From Treponema vincentii F0403 (GTDB lineage: Bacteria; Spirochaetota; Spirochaetia; Treponematales; Treponemataceae): DNA of 64,000 nt. How positions within the stretch are numbered: position 1 is the stretch's first letter; the number at the start of each line of letters is the position of its first letter. The notes beneath the pieces are model-generated. The model was not told where the DNA came from. It saw only the letters and a list, made by a program, of their open reading frames with translations, and did not search any database. The stretch is taken from contig NZ_KE332512.1 in assembly GCF_000412995.1 (NCBI RefSeq), positions 1,185,847 to 1,249,846 of the forward strand, written 5' to 3'. Positions 51,259 through 59,680 of the stretch are shown here, piece after piece. Position numbers and translations under genes: made by a program.

Positions 51259-51561
51259 ATGAATACATCCCGTGAAGCCCTTACCGCATTGCAGCAAAAG
51301 TATTCCGGCGGCATGCCCAATGTCTACCGGCTTTCCGATGAACAGAAAGCATGGCTTGAGCTGAAAATACAGACGCTTGCAGAAGGGCTTCAACCGCCGC
51401 AGCCAGTTATGGAATTGCACAAAATCCGCAACCGGCTTGCGCATGCAACGGAAGATATTCCCGATAAGGAATTGCAAAAGATGGTTTCATTTGTATTTGA
51501 CAATATGGAAGAGATTAGAGCTTTAATAGAAACAGGATACACTGATGACCAAGAAAGATAG
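51259..51561 (+). CDS. Small HEPN-like protein
   Basis: A 100-residue helical protein with R57-NRLA-H62, the Rx4H motif of HEPN ribonucleases, in the usual setting KIRNRLAHATEDIPDKEL. It is clearly paralogous to residues about 20-115 of the next gene product: KYSGGMPNV / KYPSGISDV, AWLELKIQ / AWLQIKMQ, RNRLAHATED / RNRTAHQTED, FVFDNMEEI / TLFSNIGNI. It starts at ATG 51259, 8 bases after the MoxR gene, and its end overlaps the vWA gene by 17 bases, so the three are translationally linked. RNase activity is an inference from the motif. Confidence 0.65.
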   Translation: MNTSREALTALQQKYSGGMPNVYRLSDEQKAWLELKIQTLAEGLQPPQPVMELHKIRNRLAHATEDIPDKELQKMVSFVFDNMEEIRALIETGYTDDQER

Positions 51562-53773
51562 AAATTCAAGAAAATACAGCAGAAAAGCACTGCTCCCTAT
51601 TGAAAAAATTACTGAAAAATACCCTTCCGGTATTTCCGATGTTACAACAATCAATGAAGAAGCGCGTGCATGGCTGCAAATAAAAATGCAGCAAGTACGA
51701 GAATGCTTAACAAAAGTATGGTTTTCTTCAAAACCTTATTGGTGGGAATCGCTCCGTCTAACACGGAACAGAACCGCACACCAAACGGAAGATTTAAGCG
51801 ATAATGCATTTTCCAACCTGTGTAGTACACTATTTTCCAACATCGGTAACATAAAACAAAATTTAAACGCAAACATTCAACGCTATAAGCAGCAATCGAA
51901 GAAAAAGCGAAAGTTTGAAAAAAATGCTGCCCCTGAATCTGCATTTGGTTCAACTCTGGAACGGAAGCAGTTGGTTGATGCGATCGAAGATGCCATACAG
52001 CCTATTGAGCCGGAAGACATCCCCATTGCTTTTCCGCAGAATACGTTTGCACAGCTTGCACAGCATACGCTTTCCGAAATTTTAAATACTCAAGACGTAC
52101 AAGAGTATATGCAAACCCACGAAGGGCTTTCAGAAAATATTCAAACGGATCTTTTGGAATGGCTGCAAAAAACACACGGCACATTAGAAAAAGAAAATCC
52201 GTTTTTAGATGAGGAAATCTTTGTTGCACAGCAGAAAAAGCAGTCTGCAGAAGAAATTGCAGCCGGTCTTTCTGCGGAAAAGTCAAAAATACAGTATCAC
52301 TATAAACGCCTTCCGTCAGTTAGCGATTCAAAACGCGGAACTATTCAGGAAAGTACGCTGGACTTTGATTTTTACCGCAAAGCATTTGGCGAGCAAAAAC
52401 ACATCACCGATAGTGCAGCAGACGATACCGCGAAAACAATCCCGGCAGAGGGATCACAAACGTCTCCGGAAGCAAGTATACGGGTAGACGATATGCAAGC
52501 AGAAAACACTCCTGGAAAAAATGAGCAAGTAAATACTACCCATGCAGAAACCGTAACACAGAAAACGAAAAATAGTGAAAAAAATACGCTTCAATGGAAA
52601 TCGCCGGAAAAACTTGAGGCACTGCGCAGAAACTTTATTGCCGATATGGAAAAAAATCTCATCGAACGCAAAACAAAGTGGGAGCAGGAGCGGATCGATG
52701 CTATGCGAAAGCAGTTTTTGGAAGAGCTGTATAAAAAAATACAAAACTTTATGCGGCTTGAAAAACTACTTACGCCGTTCACTAAAAATTTCGGAAGGCT
52801 CTGGGATTTATCCAAGCATCCCTTTGAAACAAGCGGGTTTGAAATTCTTGATACCTTTGCCAAACTTCTGGAACAAGATGAATCGCTGCAGGAACTCGCC
52901 GACCTTCTCGGCAGGCAAAGCCGCACACAAGCGGTGTTTGAAAAAGAGCTGCGGGATAAAATCGTCATAACAACGGAGTGGCACCCTCAACCTGCATACC
53001 GCGGAGAGATAAACGGACTCAAGTATTCAAACGATATTGCAGCGGCTCTTCCCTGTGAACTTGCTCTGCTGAAAAATCCTGCAGCAAAAAAACTCTTTCA
53101 GCTAAAATTTGCGCAAAAACAGCTCCTGTCATTTGAGTATCAAAATGAGCAAGAGGAATTAAAAGAAAGTATCGAGCAAGAAGAGGTAACGATGAAAAAG
53201 CAAGAACCCAAGGGACCGATTATCATCTGTGTTGACACGATCGGCTCTATGCACGGCACTCCGGAGAATATTGCAAAAACGGTATCATTTGCACTGGCAA
53301 AGATTGCGGCGGAACAGGAACGGCTCTGCTATATCATCTCGTTTTCCACGGATATTGAAACACTTGAAGTAAAACCGAATGAGGATATGGAATTGACAAA
53401 TGCAGACGGCGGCAACTACCTGCAAAAACTGGTACGTTTTTTGCGTATGTCGTTTAACGGCGGAACCGATGCAGAACCCGCGCTGCGGAAAGCGCTTAAC
53501 ATGCTTGCAGGCAGCGATACTGCAACCGGATATAAAAATGCCGATGTACTGATGATCTCAGACTTCGTAATGGGCAATCTTTCAGATGATCTTGTTACGG
53601 CTATCGAACAGGAAAAAGAAAAAAACACCGGCTTTTACAGCCTTGTTATCGGAGCAAGCGGCAACAAAAATACCATCGCCTGTTTTAATCACAACTGGCT
53701 GTACGACACCAATGATACCCGCGCGTCCCGGCACCTTGTTGAGCAGCTGCATGAACTGAAAACACGGGAATAG
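51545..53773 (+). CDS. vWA-domain protein (ViaA/CoxE-like) with N-terminal HEPN-like domain
   Basis: A 742-residue protein. Residues about 20-115 form a HEPN-like domain with R74-NRTA-H79, paralogous to the preceding small protein. A charged helical linker (120-330, rich in K, E and Q) leads to a ViaA-like helical region (360-540) and a C-terminal vWA domain. The MIDAS motif reads D564-TIGSM-569, so the first metal-binding serine of DxSxS is isoleucine; the later T (GGTDAEPAL) and D (MISDF) are kept. An AGC to ATC change would explain it. vWA partners deliver or tether MoxR ATPases. It is the last gene of the CARF operon. Confidence 0.8.
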   Translation: MTKKDRNSRKYSRKALLPIEKITEKYPSGISDVTTINEEARAWLQIKMQQVRECLTKVWFSSKPYWWESLRLTRNRTAHQTEDLSDNAFSNLCSTLFSNIGNIKQNLNANIQRYKQQSKKKRKFEKNAAPESAFGSTLERKQLVDAIEDAIQPIEPEDIPIAFPQNTFAQLAQHTLSEILNTQDVQEYMQTHEGLSENIQTDLLEWLQKTHGTLEKENPFLDEEIFVAQQKKQSAEEIAAGLSAEKSKIQYHYKRLPSVSDSKRGTIQESTLDFDFYRKAFGEQKHITDSAADDTAKTIPAEGSQTSPEASIRVDDMQAENTPGKNEQVNTTHAETVTQKTKNSEKNTLQWKSPEKLEALRRNFIADMEKNLIERKTKWEQERIDAMRKQFLEELYKKIQNFMRLEKLLTPFTKNFGRLWDLSKHPFETSGFEILDTFAKLLEQDESLQELADLLGRQSRTQAVFEKELRDKIVITTEWHPQPAYRGEINGLKYSNDIAAALPCELALLKNPAAKKLFQLKFAQKQLLSFEYQNEQEELKESIEQEEVTMKKQEPKGPIIICVDTIGSMHGTPENIAKTVSFALAKIAAEQERLCYIISFSTDIETLEVKPNEDMELTNADGGNYLQKLVRFLRMSFNGGTDAEPALRKALNMLAGSDTATGYKNADVLMISDFVMGNLSDDLVTAIEQEKEKNTGFYSLVIGASGNKNTIACFNHNWLYDTNDTRASRHLVEQLHELKTRE

Positions 53774-53797
53774 CCAGTCAAACGGATATTAAAACTG

Positions 53798-53846
53798 GCA
53801 GACTGTGGGATATTCAATATGAAGCGGAACGGTGGATGATGTAGGG
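53798..53846 (+). repeat. 49-bp direct repeat, right copy / ABC gene 3' remnant
   Basis: Encodes WDIQYEAERWMM and a stop, duplicating the end of the ABC gene at 46791-46839. The sequence on the left of it is unrelated to that gene. Either an att-like duplication or the tail of another decayed ABC paralogue. Confidence 0.7.
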
Positions 53847-53979
53847 GAATGGCGCGACGGGTAATTTTATGATAATGGTTCATGACGTGTACCGTAGATT
53901 GCCCGCTGTACACAACTGTTCTGAAATATCCACTAAAGCATCTCAAAAAACTCAAGTGATATTTCTGCAGAACCGACTA

Positions 53980-54966
53980 TTATTTTATAATGTCGCAAGC
54001 TCTGTTTAAACGATAATTCGATGGCAGCACACCTGTATAGTTTTTGAATTGAACGGAAAAACTTCCTGCATTTTTATAGCCGAGCCGATAGGCGATTTCC
54101 GCTACATAGAGATTACTTTGCACCAATAGTTCGCATGCCAATTCCATTCTTTTTTGCGTGATGTAATCGGAAAAACTTCGCCCTGTAACCGCTTTAAATA
54201 CATATTTGAATTTTGAAACACTCATATATGATTCAGATGCCAGATCGGACAATAAAAAGTTCTTCGACAAATGAGCATTCACATATTCAATAATCCTTGC
54301 AACAGCATATCTATCGGAAGCGGCAATCTTTCTGTCATCCGCATGGCGGAGTTCTTTCGCTTTTTGAATAATGATTGCAGTCAGTTCATCTATCTTACTT
54401 TTGAAAAATAATCGAGTAGAGATTTTACTGCCTTTGAAAATGCGGATACGGTTAAATATTGATGCAATTTCAGGAATAAAAACGCCGTGCGGAAACACCT
54501 GCAATTCCTTTTTCAAATCGATACCTTTTATGCCGAACTCTTTTTTCAGATACATTTCATAATAATCCGGCAACAGTTGAACACTGATTACTTTTGCAGG
54601 AACATCTTTTTTGATCACATACTGGTACCTGCGATTGTCCGGCGTATAGTCAATATATTGCATCCCCGCCGAAACATTTCCCTGCGGATAGCGCCGATCC
54701 GAATCTATGGAATCGTACTGCTGTATGGTGATGGAATCTTCCGTCGAAACGGAGTACTCAAAATCGCTGGTATATGAATGCTTAGCAATACAGATATTCG
54801 CATAAGAATCAAGCTCGTATACGGCGGTGAATCCCTTACCGTATTCGGAAGAGAACTGATACGTGTTAAAATACTCATTCGGCAAAGCACTCTTTTTTGT
54901 GAGCATACTACCGGTATGTTCTATAAAGGTTTGATAACTTTTGGTCAATTTTGATGGTATCTCCAT
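53980..54966 (-). CDS. AraC-family transcriptional regulator
   Basis: A regulator of about 328 residues with a C-terminal AraC double HTH (about 225-325): YVNAHLSKNFLLSDLASESY, MSVSKFKYVFKAVTGRSFSD, then AEIAYRLGYKNAGSFSVQFK and GVLPSNYR. The N-terminal part is a ligand domain of the YbtA-like type. Such regulators control siderophore ABC transporters of the IrtAB/YbtPQ kind, which are abundant, though broken, around here. The start is uncertain: ATG 54966 is chosen, TTG 54990 is in frame; a TATAAT box lies just upstream near 55000. Confidence 0.85.
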   Translation of the reverse strand: MEIPSKLTKSYQTFIEHTGSMLTKKSALPNEYFNTYQFSSEYGKGFTAVYELDSYANICIAKHSYTSDFEYSVSTEDSITIQQYDSIDSDRRYPQGNVSAGMQYIDYTPDNRRYQYVIKKDVPAKVISVQLLPDYYEMYLKKEFGIKGIDLKKELQVFPHGVFIPEIASIFNRIRIFKGSKISTRLFFKSKIDELTAIIIQKAKELRHADDRKIAASDRYAVARIIEYVNAHLSKNFLLSDLASESYMSVSKFKYVFKAVTGRSFSDYITQKRMELACELLVQSNLYVAEIAYRLGYKNAGSFSVQFKNYTGVLPSNYRLNRACDIIK

Positions 54967-55169
54967 TTTACAAGAAAATTCATCTGTCAATAATTGTATG
55001 TATTATACCGAAACTTTCAAGCTTATAAAATTCTCCATAAGGGAATCTCAAACGCAAAAATCAATCTCCGCTAAAAGATATGATTATCGCTGCCTTGAGT
55101 TCTGTTAATTTGAAAGAAATAACGGCAGACTCCGACGGTTTATATTCGGTTATCGTATTTCGGAAGGTA

Positions 55170-55350
55170 TGCGACTATTGCGAGAGCCTTATTAAAGGAT
55201 GCGCCGGTACTGCTGCCGGATGAGGAGACCTCCGCTTTGGATGTGGGCAGCGAGAGCACCGTGCTGGAAAACGGCGCAATAGCAGAAACCGCCCCCTCTG
55301 CTGAGGTCAAACACGCAGGCAGACTGTCCCAAAAGCTGCTTTCCGTTAAG
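55170..55350 (+). pseudogene. ABC ATPase-domain remnant
   Basis: In frame from 55171 the sequence reads ATIARALLKDAPVLLPDEET followed by SALD, clearly the signature-to-Walker-B part of an ABC transporter like those at 20727 and 45069, then jumps to VLENGAIAE. Everything else is missing. A fossil of another ABC copy. Confidence 0.65.
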
Positions 55351-55424
55351 ACGTCTCTAAAAACCTTATTAGATTTATCTTAAAACCGAATAGTTCATTT
55401 ATTTCCATATAGAACAGGCCGATA

Positions 55425-55430
55425 TATAAT
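55425..55430 (+). promoter_or_regulatory. -10 box of the TOTE primase/helicase gene
   Basis: TATAAT ends 11 bases before ATG 55442, so the leader would be about 5 bases, with no Shine-Dalgarno sequence. The -35 region is weak. Confidence 0.4.
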
Positions 55431-55441
55431 TTGTACGCACA

Positions 55442-58400
55442 ATGGCCGATATATCAACCGTTATTTTATCATATTTGGAAACACTTTCTCACGAAGAACT
55501 TATCGGATTGATACGTTCTTTCGCAATGACGCATGAAGATGTCCTGCTGCACCTTGAAGAAAAAAGCACCGCGGTAATCGCAAAAAGAGAAGTTTCGGCA
55601 ACGGTCGCACAGAAACAACAAATGCCGCAGACGCTTCCTACGATGGATGCTCAAAATACATTAGAGCTTTCGTCGTCGGAATCGGCAGCAGCGGATGCAT
55701 TCACACCGTCACATCCGCTTGTTAATCGGAGCAGCACGGCGCAGGAAAAAATCAATTTATATACATCGTTGTTTATCGGTCGGCAGGATGTCTTTGCGCT
55801 GCGCTGGTATAATGCAAAATCAAATAAAAGCGGCTATTCACCGGTTTGTGAGAACAAGTGGCAACGCGGGAAATGCGATATGAAAAAATATTCGTGCGCT
55901 GCCTGTCCGTTTAAACTTCCCGTTCCCCTCTCAGACCGGTATATTTTTAATCATTTGGCAGGAAAAGATACAACCTGCCGCGATGTTATCGGATTATATC
56001 CGCTCATCGAAGGAGATGTATGCCGGTTTCTTGCATTTGATTTCGATTCGCATACGGGGAGTTCCGATGCGTGGAAAAAGGATACGGCGGCTGTCCGTAA
56101 AACCTGTGCGGCATTTTCTATTCCCGTTTCGGTTGAAATATCGCGTTCGGGAAAAGGAGCTCACCTTTGGATATTTTTTAGTGAAAATATAGCCGCAAAA
56201 CGTGCGCGTAATTTCGGAGCATTGATTTTACAGGCGGCGATGAATGAGCGACATTCGTTACCGTTTGAATCCTTCGACCGTATGTTTCCTAATCAGGATG
56301 CAATACCGAAAGGAGGCTACGGTAATTTAATTGCTTTGCCGCTACAGGGACAAGCGGTAAAAAATAAACATTCCATTTTTGTAGACGAAAATTTTATTCC
56401 ATTCGATGACCAGTGGGCGTATTTAAACTCCATTAAAAAATTATCCGAAAAAGCCATGCGAGTATGCTGCAATGAAATTGCAAAAACCATACCGGAGTTT
56501 TTGCCGAGCGATGCTGATGACGGTGAAATCAATACAATCGGTGATAGTGTGAACCCCAACGCGACATACAAAGTTCTTAAAACATCGCAGGGGAATCGGT
56601 TCAACAAGGAATTGCCGCAAAGCGTACTACTGACGGAAAAAGATTTTTCTTCGACAGTACACATTACAATTTCAAATCAAATCGAAATTGCAAAAACAGG
56701 AATCTCAGAACGGGCGCTGGGAATATTCCGGCGGACAGCGGTTTTCTTAAATCCGGAGTATTTCAAAAATCTTCAGATGCGTCTCCCGCTGTATAACACT
56801 CCGCGTTATATCGATTGTTCCACAGAAACCGAAAACACCTTGTTGCTGCCGCGCGGTAATCTTAGTCAAATTAAGAAACTATTAGACGATTGTAATACGC
56901 CTTATGAAATTAAAGACGAGCGATATGCAGGTACACACATCGAAGTTAATTTTACTGCGGAGTTATATGCAGAGCAAAATGCGGCTTTACATGCAATGCT
57001 TAAATCGGATATCGGTATCTTGTCTGCCGGAACAGGGTTCGGAAAAACGGTAACGGCTGCCGCGTTGATTGCAGAACGGAAAACCAATACGATAATTCTC
57101 GTGCAAACGCACACGCTTTTAGAGCAGTGGAGAAAGGCAATCAAGCGATTTTTGAATTACGAAGCCGGAACAATCGCTGCAGGAAAAGATATGTCGACCG
57201 GAATTATCGACATTGCAATTATTAAATCACTTACAGAGAAAAGTTCGGATGCGGTAAAACCACGGCGGCATATTTATGGTATGCTTATCGTTGATGAATG
57301 CCATCACGTTTCGGCTTTCGGAACGGAAAATCTCGTAAAGAGCTTTCGTGCAAAATACGTATACGGGCTGACGGCAACGCCTATACGCCGTGACGGTCGG
57401 CAAAAAATCATCTTTATGCAATGCGGGCATATTCTCTATTCGACAACAGCAAAGCAGATGAACCGTGTGCAAAACTTTGAACATTATTTTATCCCTCGTT
57501 TTACGAACTTTCATATCGCTGCGGATAATACGGAAAGTTCAAAACATTCAATACAAAATTATTATTCCGAAATGATAAAAATGGAAGCGCGGAATGTATT
57601 AATCGTTTCGGATGTGCAAACCGCTGTCAAAGATAGGCGAACGCCACTTATCCTTTCCGACAGGATCGAACATTTAAACTTGTTAAAAGAATATCTCAAA
57701 GATGCTGCGCTCCATGTTATCGTGATTACCGGTAAAGGGACGCAAAAACAAAAGAAAGAACAACTTGAGACACTCAGACAAGTTCCTGCATCCGAATCGC
57801 TTGTCGTACTTGCAACAGGGAAGTACGCAGGAGAAGGTTTTGACCATCCGCGGCTTGATACGCTTATGCTTGCAATGCCGTTCAGTTGGAAAGGTACGCT
57901 TGCACAATACTGCGGACGTCTGCATAGAAATTTTGCAGGCAAAGACGAAGTGCAGATTTTCGACTATGTTGATTTTCGTATTCCAGTTTTCGATCGTATG
58001 TATCAAAAACGACTTAAAGGCTATAAGCAGCTCGGCTATACGATAAAGCCCACTTCCGATTTAGAGCTATCACAGAGTGAAACGTCAAAATTGTATTCCG
58101 CCGATGATTACAAAACCGATTTTATTCACGACTGCATGAACGCAAAAAACTCCGCCGTCATCTGTTCGCCGTATCTTTCAAGAACGGAAATACAAAAATT
58201 TCTACCGCTCGTACCGAAAATACTTTCAAGCGGATGCAAAATTTTCATAATAACAAGGCTGCATAAAGATAAAGAACGGCAAAAAAAGCAGCAGCCATAT
58301 ATCGATATGCTCGAAGCAGCGGGAGCTTCCGTTTTTCAGAGAGAAAACATTTCGCAGCGGCTTGCCGTCTTCGATGAAAAAATTTTATGGTACGGCAGTA

Positions 58401-58495
58401 TCGATTTTCTCGGATATTTGGAAGCGGAAGACTGCAGCATCCGTATTTGCAATACGGAGATCGCATCGGCCATTGAAGCGGAAATTATTAAATGA
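55442..58495 (+). CDS. TOTE-type primase / SF2 helicase / PLD-like protein
   Basis: An intact 1017-residue protein with three enzymatic parts. Residues about 110-345 form an archaeo-eukaryotic-type primase of the TOTE conflict group, with D200-FD-202 (FLAFDFDSHTG) and the SGKGAHLWIF histidine segment; a zinc-like set (C-x6-C-x7-C-x2-C) precedes it. Residues about 500-860 are an SF2 helicase: Walker A G530-TGFGKT, D618-ECH-621, GLTATPIRRDG, and a motif VI-like QYCGRLHR. Residues about 890-1010 resemble a phospholipase-D-like nuclease domain (SAVICSPYLSRTEI, LAVFDEKILWYGSIDFLG). TOTE proteins are proposed to act in defence or element conflict. It is a stand-alone gene. Confidence 0.85.
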   Translation: MADISTVILSYLETLSHEELIGLIRSFAMTHEDVLLHLEEKSTAVIAKREVSATVAQKQQMPQTLPTMDAQNTLELSSSESAAADAFTPSHPLVNRSSTAQEKINLYTSLFIGRQDVFALRWYNAKSNKSGYSPVCENKWQRGKCDMKKYSCAACPFKLPVPLSDRYIFNHLAGKDTTCRDVIGLYPLIEGDVCRFLAFDFDSHTGSSDAWKKDTAAVRKTCAAFSIPVSVEISRSGKGAHLWIFFSENIAAKRARNFGALILQAAMNERHSLPFESFDRMFPNQDAIPKGGYGNLIALPLQGQAVKNKHSIFVDENFIPFDDQWAYLNSIKKLSEKAMRVCCNEIAKTIPEFLPSDADDGEINTIGDSVNPNATYKVLKTSQGNRFNKELPQSVLLTEKDFSSTVHITISNQIEIAKTGISERALGIFRRTAVFLNPEYFKNLQMRLPLYNTPRYIDCSTETENTLLLPRGNLSQIKKLLDDCNTPYEIKDERYAGTHIEVNFTAELYAEQNAALHAMLKSDIGILSAGTGFGKTVTAAALIAERKTNTIILVQTHTLLEQWRKAIKRFLNYEAGTIAAGKDMSTGIIDIAIIKSLTEKSSDAVKPRRHIYGMLIVDECHHVSAFGTENLVKSFRAKYVYGLTATPIRRDGRQKIIFMQCGHILYSTTAKQMNRVQNFEHYFIPRFTNFHIAADNTESSKHSIQNYYSEMIKMEARNVLIVSDVQTAVKDRRTPLILSDRIEHLNLLKEYLKDAALHVIVITGKGTQKQKKEQLETLRQVPASESLVVLATGKYAGEGFDHPRLDTLMLAMPFSWKGTLAQYCGRLHRNFAGKDEVQIFDYVDFRIPVFDRMYQKRLKGYKQLGYTIKPTSDLELSQSETSKLYSADDYKTDFIHDCMNAKNSAVICSPYLSRTEIQKFLPLVPKILSSGCKIFIITRLHKDKERQKKQQPYIDMLEAAGASVFQRENISQRLAVFDEKILWYGSIDFLGYLEAEDCSIRICNTEIASAIEAEIIK

Positions 58496-58615
58496 TCACG
58501 ATACTAAAGGACTGTAGACTTTGCCCTGTCTTGTTAATTCATAACACTTGCGATACGGTTCACTCTTGTCAACACCGATATATTCTGTATCTTCTGACCA
58601 AACTTGCTTATTTTT

Positions 58616-59656
58616 TTAAAAAACACCAGCAAGAACTTTCTGCATAAAAAGACTGACTGCAATAATACCGAGCCAGCAGCAGGCTCCCATTAAGAGCGGT
58701 TTTCCACCGGTTTTTACTAATGTAATAATATCGCTGTTGAGTCCTACTGCCGCCATTGCCATAACGATAAGAAACTTGCTGAGCGTTTTTAACGGTGTAA
58801 ACACGGATGCGCTGATTCCGAATTTAAGCGCTATTGTTGTAATAAGCGATGCTGCGATAAAGTATAAAATAAAGAAAGGGAATATTTTTCTAATATTTAC
58901 CTGAGTGCCTGTTCCGCCATTTTTTTTCGCGGCACGGGTGCGCAACAATGCAAGTATAAAGGTGATAGGTATAATCGCAAGTGTCCGGGTAAGTTTAACC
59001 GTTACCGCTTTGTCAAGCGTTGCTGATCCGAGATTCCACATTGTATCCCATGTTGCGGCGGCTGCCGTAACCGATGACGTATCATTGATTGCCGTACCGG
59101 CAAAAATTCCAAAACCTTCACCTAATGCAGTATCAAATCCTACCATTCTGCCGAGCAGCGGAAAAGTCAGCGCGGCAATGACATTAAAAAAGAAGATAAC
59201 CGAAATAGCTTGCGCTACCTCCTCATCGCTTGCCTCGATAACAGGCGCTGTTGCTGCAACCGCCGAGCCTCCGCAAATAGAAGAACCAACCCCAACCAGT
59301 ATGGAAATATTTACCGGTATATGCATAGCCTTTTGTAGAAAAAATGCCGTAAGCAGCGAGATTGACACTGTACAGATGATAATCGGCAGCGATTGCCGCC
59401 CTGTTTCTAATACGACTGTATAATTCAATCCAAAGCCGAGCAGTACAACAGCCCATTGCAGAACCTTCTTTGAAACAAAGGTAATACCTGTTGCAGATGT
59501 CCCTTTATCTTTCCAAAAGATGGTAATCAGCATACCTGAAACAATTGCGATAACCGGCCCGCCGATAACAGGTGCCAATGAACCTAAAAACCACGCCGGT
59601 AGTGCAACCGCTGTACAAACTGTGAGACCTGGCACATACTTTTTCATAAAATTCAT
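58616..59656 (-). CDS. YeiH-family putative sulfate exporter
   Basis: A 346-residue inner-membrane protein with 9-10 helices of the UPF0324/YeiH family. Landmarks are GGPVIAIVSGMLI, GFGLNYTVVLETG, VGVGSSICGGSAVAATAPVI (the conserved SICGGSA motif) and GTAINDTSSVTAAAATW. The family is annotated as a putative sulfate exporter; the substrate in this organism is not shown. Full length. Start ATG 59656 behind AAGGAAG. The gene ends shortly after the converging TOTE gene and lies 24 bases downstream of the lipoprotein gene. Confidence 0.9.
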   Translation of the reverse strand: MNFMKKYVPGLTVCTAVALPAWFLGSLAPVIGGPVIAIVSGMLITIFWKDKGTSATGITFVSKKVLQWAVVLLGFGLNYTVVLETGRQSLPIIICTVSISLLTAFFLQKAMHIPVNISILVGVGSSICGGSAVAATAPVIEASDEEVAQAISVIFFFNVIAALTFPLLGRMVGFDTALGEGFGIFAGTAINDTSSVTAAAATWDTMWNLGSATLDKAVTVKLTRTLAIIPITFILALLRTRAAKKNGGTGTQVNIRKIFPFFILYFIAASLITTIALKFGISASVFTPLKTLSKFLIVMAMAAVGLNSDIITLVKTGGKPLLMGACCWLGIIAVSLFMQKVLAGVF

Positions 59657-59680
59657 TATATAACTTCCTTAATATACTGA

